Under the pieces are notes generated by a model. That model did no database searches, was not told the DNA's origin, and worked only from the letters and a program-made list of their open reading frames with translations. From the NCBI RefSeq assembly GCF_000218895.1, contig NC_015703.1, positions 5,035,001 through 5,099,000 on the forward strand: DNA of 64,000 nt, read 5' to 3'. This DNA is from Runella slithyformis DSM 19594. GTDB taxonomy: Bacteria > Bacteroidota > Bacteroidia > Cytophagales > Spirosomataceae. Made by a program: the position numbers and the translations under genes. Shown one piece after another: positions 26,801-35,337 of the stretch (its first letter is position 1; every line of letters starts with the position of its first letter).

Positions 26801-27232
26801 GTCAACGGTTTTGATGTCCGTCGTAATTTTATTTCGCTCGATCCAGTCCATCAGCATGGGGCCGGCTTCCCGCGCTTCCAGGTAAGGCGTCAGTTCATTT
26901 TTAAGGAGACTGTCATAGCTGAAAGGGAATTGTTCCGCGTACTCTTCGACAAAAAAGTCAAACGGGTTGATGACCTGCATTTTGGCAATGACCTCGACCT
27001 CAATGCTGAGTTCCGTTGTTTTTTCGGGAAAAACCACCCGCGCCTGATAATTGCCGAAGGGGTCCTGCTGCCAGTTGATAAAATGGTTTTTGGGCGTAAT
27101 CTTAAACGAATACCCCTCGATCGGCGTCCGCGAGTGAGGAGCGGGACGTAACCGAAAAATATGGGGTGACAGACTTACGCTTCGGTCAAAAATGTATTTT
27201 GTTTTGTGGGAAATTGCAACTTTTATCGACAT
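23807..27232 (-). CDS. Transglutaminase-DUF2126 fusion protein (first gene of the operon)
   Basis: 1141 residues. Residues 1-300 hold a transglutaminase module: N-terminal beta domain (VAISHKTKYIFDRSVSLSPH), Cys in SGSCRDSAWLLVQILRHLG, His in DLHAWAEAYVPGAGW, Asp in GLDPTSG. From about 310 on (DVRLTMGGEPTFVSIDDFES) the sequence is DUF2126, with a conserved block GGGNHVTIGGATPSDSPVLR and LGILEFRAFDMPPHKHMNLV that resembles amidoligase-type active sites. The length and order match known transglutaminase-DUF2126 proteins. It is probably cytosolic. Function is undetermined, but the company it keeps points to peptide synthesis or processing. Confidence 0.9.
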   Translation of the reverse strand: MSIKVAISHKTKYIFDRSVSLSPHIFRLRPAPHSRTPIEGYSFKITPKNHFINWQQDPFGNYQARVVFPEKTTELSIEVEVIAKMQVINPFDFFVEEYAEQFPFSYDSLLKNELTPYLEAREAGPMLMDWIERNKITTDIKTVDYLVYLNQKLFRDLFYNVRMEPGVQTCEQTLTSLSGSCRDSAWLLVQILRHLGIASRFVSGYLVQLTSDVKSLDGPSGPEEDFTDLHAWAEAYVPGAGWIGLDPTSGLFASEGHIPLCCTPDYASAAPVTGATDVCNVTFEFDNKVYRIHEDPRVTKPYTEEQWENIMQVGFDVEKDLQEGDVRLTMGGEPTFVSIDDFESPEWNSTADGPLKRKLAYDLALRLKNRFAHGGLLHFGQGKWYPGELFPRWQYALYWRKDGQTLWKNDALVAKEDGPKFTFRDAELFAAELTKYLGISPNNLTPTYEDPIYWALEEGKLPVNIDPLAVNLKDSVERQTLAKLLEKGLNNPAGYVLPIKWDWRTQAWTSCVWQFRRNHCYLIPGNSPIGLRLPLDSLPEVSKDRREDPVERSPFEDLPPLGEYGSVVEKRYGSIAPQYKAPVSSVKDTTPDQKTKKEEEAKTIVYEVDTFKTALSVEERDGIIYVFLPPTEYLEHYLDLMASIEATAEKLQMPVRIEGYTPPSDHRLQKLIVSPDPGVIEVNIHPSKSWGELVDNISALYEEAFFARLGTDKFMVDGRHTGTGGGNHVTIGGATPSDSPVLRRPDLLRSLITYWQHHPALSYLFAGSFIGPTSQAPRIDEGRDERLYEAEIAFDQIPDEGEVPFWMVDRIFRNLLVDVTGNTHRTEFCIDKLYSPDSSTGRLGILEFRAFDMPPHKHMNLVQTLLVRALIAKFWKQPYKKKLIRWGTELHDRFLLPHFAYLDMVDVVNDLKEAGYRFDISWFDPFFEFRFPHYGNIAVDNIQLEIRLGIEPWHVLGEELSSSGTSRFVDSSLERLQVKVSGFVQDRHILVCNGCRVPLRSTAVKSEFVAGIRYKAWNPPSALHPTVGVDAPLVFDIVDTWNNRVLGGCTYFVSHPGGRSFDTYPVNSYEAESRKISRFWGFGHTPSNENQEALAPVQQTTTAISRFVAESKKDLKIDTPIELINPEYPNTLDLRRFWRAK

Positions 27233-27793
27233 ATATAATCAATTTGATACGAGCGTGGGACGATTTATGTAAAAAAAATCAAAAATGCGGTTAAATGTAA
27301 ATTAACCACTAAAAAATCATAGATTGTCTTTGAGGAGTAATAAAATAGCATTTTGCAGAAGTTGACGCCTAAAAAATTCTCTTTCTTCTTTGAGGTAACG
27401 TTATGCCGCCTTAATTCGTTGCCATCATCCGGAAAGTCCGAAAGTCCTTTCACCAACGACTGTTTTTACGAATCCTTTGGGAGATCATGTACCGGGTACA
27501 GCTACCGTACACGGTGTTTGGAAGAAGTTAATGAAAAAAAGTGAAATTCGACCGGAGGAATTACGTTTTAATACTATCATGAGTTAAAAAACTCCGTAAA
27601 AGATCTGTTAATCCCTTGTAAAAGACAGCTTCTACGGAGCATATTTTTGTCTAAAGGAGTTCTTTCCCGAAGGTACAGCTTTTCAGGACTTGATGGATGA
27701 TGATGATAGGAGTGGAGCTTAGGTAGAGTAGCCCTTGAATTTTGGATACTTTACCTGTAGAAATCAAAGACTTTCCCAAAGTATCAACTCCGC
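27233..27793. other. 561-base intergenic region between divergent operons
   Basis: It lies between the minus-strand ATP-grasp operon and the plus-strand GH30 gene, so promoters for both must be here. The only structures I see are the inverted repeat at 27592-27639 and a short plus-strand frame ending near 27587 whose tail (MKKSEIRPEELRF) looks like the start of a class I SAM-methyltransferase, followed at once by a stop. That tail may be a remnant. No intact gene is supported. Confidence 0.4.
27592..27639. repeat. Inverted repeat in the GH30 upstream region
   Basis: CTCCGTA (27592-27598) and TACGGAG (27633-27639) pair perfectly around a 34-base spacer. It could form a leader RNA structure or an operator pair. 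It is 155 bases before the GH30 start. Confidence 0.35.
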
Positions 27794-29308
27794 ATGAAGC
27801 ATCTGTCCTTTTTATTGATCTTCAGTTTTCACCTCGGTATTGCGCAAAAACTCAGCATCGACCCCGACGTAACGTACCAAACCATGCATAGCTTCGGGGC
27901 TTCGGATTGTTGGTCCATGCAGATGGTTGGCCGGTATTATCCGCTTGAAAAACGCAATAAGATTGCCGAATTGCTTTTCAGTAAGGAGTTTGACGCTGCC
28001 GGAAACCCCAAAGGAATCGGGCTGTCGATGTGGCGATTTAATATCGGTGCCGGAAGCACGGAGCAGGGGATGGGCAGCAAGATCACCAACGAATGGCGCA
28101 GGGCAGAGTGTTTTTTGGAAAACGGAAGCTATGATTGGAGCAAACAACAGGGACAACAATGGTTTTTGGAAGCGGCCCGGCGTCACGGCGTTGATTTTAC
28201 GTTGGGATTTCTCAATTCTGCACCCGTTTCAATGACCAAAAACGGGCTGTCGATCGGTAGCGGCAGGCTGGGGGAATGGAATTTTGACAAAGCAAATATG
28301 AATGACTTTGCAGAATTTCTGTCCCGGGTATCGGCCAGGTTCAACTTCGATTACCTCAGTCCTTTCAACGAGCCGCAATGGGATTGGGGCCCCAAATCAA
28401 AATCGGGCTTTGGCTCCCAGGAAGGTACTCCCATTAACAACGAAGACATCGCGTGGGCCACCCGAAAACTGGATGAAACCTTTGGGCAGAAAAAGCTGAA
28501 AACGCGCATTGTGTTGACCGAAGCGGCACAAATTGATTATCTGTACAAATCCAAAACTAACCGTTCGGAGGTTCATCAGGACAATCAGATTACCGCTTTT
28601 TTTGACAAATCAAGCCCCAATTACGTAGGAAACCTGAAATCAGTCGAAAGTCTGATCTGCGGTCACAGTTATTTTACGACGTCTCCTGCCACCGAACTCA
28701 TTCAAAAAAGACAGGACTTGGGCGCTAAAATAAAGCAGCAAAACATCGGGTATTGGCAGTCTGAATACTGTATTTTGGGCGATAATGCGGGTGAAATCAA
28801 AGGCAACGGAATGGATTTGGGCATGAAAACGGCCCTGTACGTTGCCAAAGTGATTCATGCCGATCTTACGCACGCCAATGCTTCGGCCTGGCATTGGTGG
28901 CTTTCGGTGAGTGCTAATGATTTTAAAGACGGCTTGATCTATGTTTCCAACAACGGAGCCAAAGGAGAAAACGACAACAATAAATTTGACGGCGAAGTGC
29001 TGGATTCCAAATTGCTGTGGGCCCTGGGGAATTATGCCCGATTTGTCCGACCCAATATGCAGCGGGTCAAAGCGGAGATTGCGGCAGAAAACGTGCTGGT
29101 ATCAGCGTATACCTCTCAGCAACAAACCGTCGTAGTTTTTGTAAACACCGGCCAAAACCAACGGGTTGAATTGCCGAAGATGCGTAAAAAGCAGAAGACG
29201 GAAGCGTTTGTCACCTGTCAATCCGAAAATTTGGCACACCGAAAAGTAAGCAAAAATCGCCTCGATCTGCCCGCCCAATCGGTGGTGACGGTGGTGATAA
29301 CGTATTAG
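27794..29308 (+). CDS. Secreted glycoside hydrolase family 30 enzyme
   Basis: 504 residues with a signal peptide ending near HLGIAQ. The (beta/alpha)8 barrel begins HSFGASDCWSMQMVGRYYP. The acid/base Glu is in YLSPFNEPQWDWG, and the nucleophile Glu is in GYWQSEYCILGD. A C-terminal beta domain (residues about 410-504) is typical of GH30. The EPQWDW motif and length suggest the subgroup that acts on beta-1,6-linked galactan or glucan, but linkage specificity is inferred. It probably degrades plant or fungal polysaccharide in the periplasm or outside. It appears monocistronic. Confidence 0.85.
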   Translation: MKHLSFLLIFSFHLGIAQKLSIDPDVTYQTMHSFGASDCWSMQMVGRYYPLEKRNKIAELLFSKEFDAAGNPKGIGLSMWRFNIGAGSTEQGMGSKITNEWRRAECFLENGSYDWSKQQGQQWFLEAARRHGVDFTLGFLNSAPVSMTKNGLSIGSGRLGEWNFDKANMNDFAEFLSRVSARFNFDYLSPFNEPQWDWGPKSKSGFGSQEGTPINNEDIAWATRKLDETFGQKKLKTRIVLTEAAQIDYLYKSKTNRSEVHQDNQITAFFDKSSPNYVGNLKSVESLICGHSYFTTSPATELIQKRQDLGAKIKQQNIGYWQSEYCILGDNAGEIKGNGMDLGMKTALYVAKVIHADLTHANASAWHWWLSVSANDFKDGLIYVSNNGAKGENDNNKFDGEVLDSKLLWALGNYARFVRPNMQRVKAEIAAENVLVSAYTSQQQTVVVFVNTGQNQRVELPKMRKKQKTEAFVTCQSENLAHRKVSKNRLDLPAQSVVTVVITY

Positions 29309-29505
29309 AATTGCATCAACGTAAAAATGAGTCGATTTTTTCTTAAATACAGGTTTAGAGGGGGTTAGCGAAATTAAATCGGTTTTTTTAAAACATTTTA
29401 AAGGAATTTACTGTATTTTAGCTGCATGCTCCGCCCATTTCAGTGACAGCTTTTTTATCTTGACGTTACCCTCATAAACACGTTCATTCATTTTACACTG
29501 AGCTT

Positions 29506-30243
29506 ATGGAAAGGATACGATGTTTTACCCTACTCATTTTCTCGTGCTTTTGGGCAAAGGCGCAGGAAAGACAACAGCAGATCAACTACATTGTGCCGGA
29601 ATCAAAAATTGCCGATTCTGACCATAAAATTGAAGTCAATAAAAAAGGCGATACCGTCTTTATTGCTTACTATAAAGGGCAGGACCTCATCAACCGCAGC
29701 AATCAGGATTTTGTCAGAACCTACAAGGGTACTCCTTTTTTCGGCAACGGCTGGTATCGGGGCAAAGTCCAAACGGGGAGCGGGATGGAATGGGAGTTTT
29801 TGATGGCGTACAATGTCCAAAAAGAAGAGGTTTATCTTGCAAGCATCCCCGGTCAGGAAGCTACGGTCATGCGGCCTGCGTCGTTTACCCTGTTGGGCCA
29901 TACCTTCCGACAGTACAAAAACCAATATTATGAGGTGATTTACGAAGGAGGAAGTCAGGTATGGAAAGAATATCAATGCACGTTGTATTTCAGTAAATCC
30001 GGACAGCGAACGGGCTACGAAGCCGAAGGCGGCGTCAATGAATACGACGGGGAGTTTGTAAAGAGTGTGAAGTATTACCTGAAAGAAGGGGATAGGTTGA
30101 AGGAGATACCGTCTAAGAACCGCGTTTTTAAACTGTTTGGCAAGAAATCAACGGATGTCAAGAATTACGCAAAAAATGAAAAATTGAATCTCAGTGCCGA
30201 GCATAGCCTGGTTTCGTTGTTTCGATTTTATGATTCTCTATGA
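29506..30243 (+). CDS. Secreted protein of unknown function, paralog A
   Basis: 245 residues with a signal peptide (FTLLIFSCFWAKAQ). I do not recognise the family. Key shared segments with the next gene are ESKIADSDHKIEVNKKGD, DFVRTYKGTPFF, VMRPASFTLLGHTF, and GYEAEGGVNEYDGEFVKS. The two genes are tandem duplicates of exactly equal length, roughly half identical by eye. No catalytic motif stands out; a small beta-rich periplasmic or surface protein is likely. A short AT-rich leader separates it from GH30. Confidence 0.7.
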   Translation: MERIRCFTLLIFSCFWAKAQERQQQINYIVPESKIADSDHKIEVNKKGDTVFIAYYKGQDLINRSNQDFVRTYKGTPFFGNGWYRGKVQTGSGMEWEFLMAYNVQKEEVYLASIPGQEATVMRPASFTLLGHTFRQYKNQYYEVIYEGGSQVWKEYQCTLYFSKSGQRTGYEAEGGVNEYDGEFVKSVKYYLKEGDRLKEIPSKNRVFKLFGKKSTDVKNYAKNEKLNLSAEHSLVSLFRFYDSL

Positions 30244-30328
30244 GGATTATGATTAACAAAGTGTTTTATTATAGTGATAGTTTAATATAAGAATGTACAT
30301 TTTGTTAATCTACCGTAATGCACAGGTT

Positions 30329-31066
30329 ATGAAAATTGCGCTTTCGGTATTCCTGTTCAGTCTTTTTCCTTACTGGGTAATGGCTCAAAGCAATTCGTAT
30401 AATTACTATGTACCTGAATTTAAACTTCCGGACAGTGATAGTAAGATTGTAGTTAATGAAAAAGGAGATTCAGTGTTGGTTGTTCGATTTCAGAAAAAAG
30501 ACATAGGGCTGAATACCTATCAGGATTTGGTTAAAACGTATAAGAGCACTCCTTTTTTTGCAAACAAATGGCATAATGGAGAGATTGTGACTGATAATGA
30601 GAAAAGATTACCTTTTATCATTGCTTATAATATTGAAAACGGCGTTGTTTATTTGGTTAGAAATACAAGCGAAGTGGCGACGTTAATGCGGCCAAAGGAG
30701 TTTTCAGTGATGGGGCATACGTTTAAAAAAATTCAAAATAGATACTTTGAAGTGGTTCATGAAGGTCGTACACAGCTTCTTAAAGAATATGAGTGCAAAT
30801 TGCAACTGAATAATCCCATCATAAAGACAGGCTATGAAACGGAAGGAGGCAGTAACGACTATGAAGGAGAATACATTAAGAGTGTTACGTATTATTTAAA
30901 TAAAGATGGTAAATTAAAATACCTCCCCCTCGGAAGAAAAATTTTCAGTCAATTTGGAGTTCAGCAAAAAGAAGTCGAAGAATATGCGGAATCAAATAAG
31001 CTTAATCCCAAGACAGAAAGTGGCTTATTGGCTATTTTTAAACATTTTGATACTCTACATAAATAA
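30329..31066 (+). CDS. Secreted protein of unknown function, paralog B
   Basis: 245 residues from the ATG at 30329, which begins the signal peptide (MKIALSVFLFSLFPYWVMAQ); an earlier open stretch lacks signal character. It aligns end to end with paralog A (EFKLPDSDSKIVVNEKGD; DLVKTYKSTPFF; LMRPKEFSVMGHTF; GYETEGGSNDYEGEYIKS). It is visibly more AT-rich than paralog A, suggesting relaxed selection or a separate origin for one copy. Function unknown. Confidence 0.7.
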   Translation: MKIALSVFLFSLFPYWVMAQSNSYNYYVPEFKLPDSDSKIVVNEKGDSVLVVRFQKKDIGLNTYQDLVKTYKSTPFFANKWHNGEIVTDNEKRLPFIIAYNIENGVVYLVRNTSEVATLMRPKEFSVMGHTFKKIQNRYFEVVHEGRTQLLKEYECKLQLNNPIIKTGYETEGGSNDYEGEYIKSVTYYLNKDGKLKYLPLGRKIFSQFGVQQKEVEEYAESNKLNPKTESGLLAIFKHFDTLHK

Positions 31067-31174
31067 GTGAAATCTAATTGCCGAAAATGTAATGCCCTTT
31101 TTTGTGTCGGAGTAACAATTATTCAACGGGAGTTTCGTTTCAGAGTAAGTTCATTAAATAAATATTAAACAAAC

Positions 31175-31681
31175 ATGAGAAAGTCAATTTTTGCTTTATT
31201 TCTAACAGTCATTGCTCTTAACTTTGCCTGCAGTCAAAACCCTCCCAAAAGTCCTCACCTTACCGTTGAGGGCAAAGATGTAAAAGTGGTGTATGGTCAA
31301 CCTTCCAAGCGCGGTCGGGTTATATTTGGTGCCGAAGGCAGCCAAAGCCTCGAAAAATACGGAAAAGTATGGCGTGCCGGTGCCGATGAAGCAACCGTCA
31401 TTACCTTTAAAAAGGACGGTATGTTTGGTGGAAAACCGGTAAAAGCCGGTGATTATGGCTTCTTTACTATTCCGGGTGAAAAACAATGGGTAATCATTCT
31501 GAACAGTGAACCCAAGCAATGGGGTGCCTACAATTATAAGCAGGACAAAGATGTACTCCGCGTCACTGTACCGGCCATGACCCTGAAAGAACCGGTGGAA
31601 AAACTGACCTACGAAGTAAAAGACAATGCACTGATGTTTATGTGGGACACGGCCGGTTTTTCGGTGCCGTTGCAGTTTTAA
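31175..31681 (+). CDS. DUF2911 family lipoprotein
   Basis: 168 residues. The N-terminus ends in a lipobox (ALNFAC, Cys about 19), so it is probably anchored in the envelope. The DUF2911 core is clear: DVKVVYGQPSKRGRVIFG, GKVWRAGADEATVITF, KAGDYGFFTIPGE and VIILNSEPKQWGAYNY. The family is common in Bacteroidota and has no known biochemical role. It is followed by its own terminator. Confidence 0.88.
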   Translation: MRKSIFALFLTVIALNFACSQNPPKSPHLTVEGKDVKVVYGQPSKRGRVIFGAEGSQSLEKYGKVWRAGADEATVITFKKDGMFGGKPVKAGDYGFFTIPGEKQWVIILNSEPKQWGAYNYKQDKDVLRVTVPAMTLKEPVEKLTYEVKDNALMFMWDTAGFSVPLQF

Positions 31682-31710
31682 GATGCAGTTACCTAAAAAA
31701 TATACAATGC

Positions 31711-31738
31711 AGCCCGGCCGTATGGTCGGGCTTTTTTG
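31711..31738 (+). terminator. Rho-independent terminator after the DUF2911 gene
   Basis: AGCCCGGCC (31711-31719) pairs with GGTCGGGCT (31724-31732) around GTAT, with one G-T pair, and is followed by a run of T. It is 29 bases after the stop codon. Confidence 0.85.
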
Positions 31739-31946
31739 TCAGACTACCCGTATCGAATTGGAGACGAGGTGCTGCAATTGAGTTTTAGGCTTCCGTATTA
31801 AAAATACCGCCTGAAAAGTAAAGACGACAAAAACGGACTGCTGCGATCAGGAATTTTGAGAAAACAGCCATAAATACGGTTGTCAGACTGTTAAATTTAA
31901 GCTTACTGTTCCTTTTGCCTGTAAATCTCTTATTCAGAAACTGCGT

Positions 31947-32882
31947 ATGTCTGTTCTCAATCGTCGTCAAACCCTTGCCGTGCTGGCGTCCACTGCCGGA
32001 GCCGGTTTATTGCCCGATACTTCCGCGGCTGCCGTTGCCAAAACACCCGCGTTTATTCCCTGCCTCAATATGAGTACCATTCGAGGCCAAAAGCTGGGAT
32101 TTGTCAAAGAGCTGGAAACGGCTTCCAAAGCGGGTTTTCGTTCGGTCGAAATCTGGATGGATACCTTGCAGAATTTTATCAAAGAAGGCAATACCCCCGC
32201 TCAGGCCCGTAAAATCCTCGGAGATCTGGGAATTACCGTTCAAAACGCCATTGGTTTTGCCCCCTGGATCATTGACGAAGATGCTGCCCGTGCCAAAGGA
32301 GTGGCCCAACTGAAAAGTGAAATGGAATTGCTGGCGCAGGTGGGCTGTATGCGTGTAGCCACGCCACCGGTGGGAGCTCAAACCGCGCAGGCACCTAAGA
32401 TAGATCTGCAAAAAGCCGCCGAACGCTACCGGGCTATTCTTGACATCAGCGACGAAACCAAGGTGATTCCGCAGTTGGAACTGTGGGGCTTTTCCAAAAA
32501 CCTAAACAAATTGAGTGAGGTAATGTACGTAGCCATCGAAAGCGGCCACCCCTCCGCACGGGTGCTTCTGGATGTGTACCATCTGTACAAAGGCGGTTCA
32601 AGCCTTGACAGTCTGCCTTTGGTTGGAAAGCCGGGGGTTGAAATATTTCACATCAATGATTATCCTTCTACGCTCTCACCTGCCGTGATCACCGATGCCG
32701 ACCGGGTATATCCGGGAGATGGGGTGGCCTCCATTGCCAAGATCCTGAAAACCATCAAAAACCCCGAACGCCCCATTGTGCTTTCGTTGGAAGTATTCAA
32801 TAAAACGTACTACGCACAGGATGCTCTGACCGTAGCCAAAACGGGGTTGGCCAAGATCAATCAGGTCATTGCGGGAATTTAA
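31947..32882 (+). CDS. Exported TIM-barrel sugar isomerase/epimerase-like protein
   Basis: 311 residues. The N-terminus LNRRQTLAVLASTAGAG has a twin-arginine-like signal, so Tat export is likely. The rest is an AP-endonuclease-2 / xylose isomerase-like TIM barrel: metal-ligand candidates are Glu in RSVEIWMD, Glu in IPQLELWG, Asp and His in VLLDVYHLYKGG, His in EIFHINDYP, and Glu in VLSLEVFN. Such proteins isomerise or epimerise sugars or inositols. The exact substrate is unknown. It is isolated between a terminator and the BatA-like gene. Confidence 0.8.
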   Translation: MSVLNRRQTLAVLASTAGAGLLPDTSAAAVAKTPAFIPCLNMSTIRGQKLGFVKELETASKAGFRSVEIWMDTLQNFIKEGNTPAQARKILGDLGITVQNAIGFAPWIIDEDAARAKGVAQLKSEMELLAQVGCMRVATPPVGAQTAQAPKIDLQKAAERYRAILDISDETKVIPQLELWGFSKNLNKLSEVMYVAIESGHPSARVLLDVYHLYKGGSSLDSLPLVGKPGVEIFHINDYPSTLSPAVITDADRVYPGDGVASIAKILKTIKNPERPIVLSLEVFNKTYYAQDALTVAKTGLAKINQVIAGI

Positions 32883-33196
32883 CAGATCATTCAGGGTTGT
32901 ATTTATGCAAGTCTTCGTGAATTGCTTCGGGTGCTCAAGCCCGAAGCCACACTATGCTCCACTGTATCAAATCAACGGTACGACAGACAAAAGCCGGTAA
33001 AAAGGCAGGGGGCCGCAACGAATGCACTTTTATCCCGAAAATAGTCGTAATTTGGAAAGAATAAGCGGTTGATACGTTCGGCACAAACGTTTTGCACGAT
33101 ATTTGCGTTAGTTATAAAGTTAAAATGAACGTACGCTCCGGACACTGACGTTAGCTTGTGCCGCGACTATATAACACCAATAATACCCAGACCCGA
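32883..33196. other. Intergenic region with one strong hairpin
   Basis: 314 bases. The only structure is a perfect 8-bp hairpin, GCTTCGGG (32924-32931) and CCCGAAGC (32940-32947). It lacks a T-run but lies 42 bases after the isomerase stop, so it may stabilise that mRNA end. The remainder should hold the promoter of the BatA-like gene; I see no gene. Confidence 0.45.
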
Positions 33197-35254
33197 ATGC
33201 AGTTTCTTTTCCCGACCTTTTTATGGAGTTTATTGGCGGTAGGCGTTCCGATTGCCATCCATTTATTTAACTTTCGTCGCACCCGGCGCGTTTATTTCTC
33301 TAACGTATCGCTTCTGAAAAATGTCGAAATGGAAACGAGTTCGTTTCGACGCTTAAAACAATACCTCATTCTCGCCACTCGCGTATTGGCCATTGCGGCG
33401 TTGGTCTTTGCCTTTGCGCAGCCGTACCTGCCCGGTAAAAACAAATCGGGAGCCAATGCCCAAAGCGTAACGAGCGCCTACATCGACAATTCGTTTTCGA
33501 TGCAGAACGAAGATAATAACCAACGCTACCTTGACATTGCCACAGCGAAGCTGGACCAATTGCTGACCCTCTTTCGCAACGCGACGCGTCTGCAGCTCAT
33601 GACCAATGATTTCAGTCCCGAAGAGCAGCAGCTTACCACCACCGACCGCCTTAAAGACCGTTTGACTACGCTCAAACTGTCACATACCCCGCGCAATTTT
33701 TCAAGTATCTACAAGCGTCAGGCCAACCTGCTGGCACGCTACGCCGGCAGCGGCAAAAACCAATTGTTCTGGTTCTCCGATTTTCAGAAAAGCACCTCCG
33801 GCGATTTGGCCAATCTTAAAATAGATTCCCTCAATAAGCTGTTCATCATCCCCGTACAGGCTTCCGTTTCCCAAAATGTTTATGTTGATTCGGTGTGGCT
33901 GAATACTCCTTTTGTGCGGGAGTTTCAAAATAATATCGTGTATGTGCGGGTCAGCAACGCAGGAAATGGTGATGTTAAGAATCTGGTGGTCAAGTTATTC
34001 TTGGATGATGTACAGGTTTCTACGGCTCCCGTCAGCCTGGCTTCCAAAGGCTCTGCCACTACGGCCTTTAACTTCAATGTACGCGGGAAAGGCTTCAAGC
34101 GCGGCCGCGTAACCTTTGATGACCTGCCCATTACGTTTGACAATGAATACTTTTTTGTATTGAATGCTTCGCCCGTCATCCGGGTGCTGCACCTGTGGGG
34201 ACAACCCAATCCGACGCGCTCCGTCGAAAAAGTTTTTTCTAACGACAGCTTATTTACCATGCGCAGTCTCAGTGCCAATAACGCTGACATCGGTTTGTTG
34301 AAACAATCCGATCTGGTGGTTTTGGAAAGTGTTGAGCGCATAGAAGGGGCCATGCGCAGTGAGATCGAAAACTTTACTAAGCGCGGTGGAAGCGTGTTGG
34401 TGATTCCTCCATCCAATCCCGATATGGCTTCGTACGGTGGTTTTATGTCGGCCTTAGGTATCAATGGATTATCGGAGCGGCCTTCTGATGAAGCCATTCC
34501 GTTGGCCAATCCCGAGCGCGGAAGTCCTTTTTTCAGTGACGTGTTCGAGCAGTCCGTTCGGCAGGAAAACCTTGAATTGCCCGTTTCCAGACCCGTGTGG
34601 CAGTGGCAACCCGGCGGAGCCAAACTGCTCTCCTTACGCAGCGGCGACGTATTTTTGAGCCAATCGACCATACAGCGCGGGAAAGTGTATGTGATGGCCA
34701 ATCCGCTGTCGGAATCGTTCGGCAGTTTTGCCCAAAACGCCCTTTTCGTGCCCGTCATGTACAAAATAGCGGCCCAAAGCGTTCGAGAACAGCGTACCGC
34801 CTATTCTTTTGACGAAAATACCGTTGCGCTTACGGTGCCCGAATCGTCGCAAAACACCATTTTTAAACTCAAAAAAGACAAAGTCGAACTTATCCCCGTC
34901 CAGCGTCTTAACGGAAATCAACTGACCCTTGAATTGCCCAAAAGCAATCAGCTGGATTCCGACCAAGATTTGGAGGCAGGCTATTATGAACTTCAAAAAG
35001 ACGGTCAACCGGTGCAGCTGCTGGCGTTGAATCACGACAACTTGGAATCTCAACTGGACTATTATACGCCCGCCGAATTGAGGAGCTTTTTTGCCAATCA
35101 GCCCAACGTACAGGTGTTTGACAACGTGGCCGACGGTGATTTTGTAAAAGAATTTCAAAAACAGAATATCGGCACCAGCCTGTGGAGTTATTTCCTGTGG
35201 GCCGCTCTGCTCTTCTTATTGCTTGAAATTCTCGTGATTCGATTCGTGAAATAA
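33197..35254 (+). CDS. BatA-type membrane protein with vWA-like domain
   Basis: 685 residues from the ATG at 33197, which begins the conserved BatA N-terminal domain (FLWSLLAVGVPIAIHLFNF then RRTRRVYFSNVSLL). Two N-terminal membrane helices lie near residues 8-25 and 58-78. A vWA-like domain follows with a DxSxS metal-site motif in YIDNSFSMQN. The middle is a long periplasmic region, and a C-terminal helix (SYFLWAALLFLLLEILVIRF) closes the protein. Related Bat proteins act in stress tolerance or envelope functions with MoxR ATPases; no moxR is adjacent here. Precise role is unknown. Confidence 0.82.
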   Translation: MQFLFPTFLWSLLAVGVPIAIHLFNFRRTRRVYFSNVSLLKNVEMETSSFRRLKQYLILATRVLAIAALVFAFAQPYLPGKNKSGANAQSVTSAYIDNSFSMQNEDNNQRYLDIATAKLDQLLTLFRNATRLQLMTNDFSPEEQQLTTTDRLKDRLTTLKLSHTPRNFSSIYKRQANLLARYAGSGKNQLFWFSDFQKSTSGDLANLKIDSLNKLFIIPVQASVSQNVYVDSVWLNTPFVREFQNNIVYVRVSNAGNGDVKNLVVKLFLDDVQVSTAPVSLASKGSATTAFNFNVRGKGFKRGRVTFDDLPITFDNEYFFVLNASPVIRVLHLWGQPNPTRSVEKVFSNDSLFTMRSLSANNADIGLLKQSDLVVLESVERIEGAMRSEIENFTKRGGSVLVIPPSNPDMASYGGFMSALGINGLSERPSDEAIPLANPERGSPFFSDVFEQSVRQENLELPVSRPVWQWQPGGAKLLSLRSGDVFLSQSTIQRGKVYVMANPLSESFGSFAQNALFVPVMYKIAAQSVREQRTAYSFDENTVALTVPESSQNTIFKLKKDKVELIPVQRLNGNQLTLELPKSNQLDSDQDLEAGYYELQKDGQPVQLLALNHDNLESQLDYYTPAELRSFFANQPNVQVFDNVADGDFVKEFQKQNIGTSLWSYFLWAALLFLLLEILVIRFVK

Positions 35255-35337
35255 GGAAATTATAGTACGAAAATCGCGTTTCATTGCCAACGCTTTATTC
35301 GTTTTTCAGCCTATACCTCTCTTAATCGTCTGTACTC

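Noticed and set aside
27353-27587. Short plus-strand frames upstream of GH30 as real genes
   Set aside because: Different frames give unrelated short peptides without start signals or motifs; at most one contains a remnant of a methyltransferase start.
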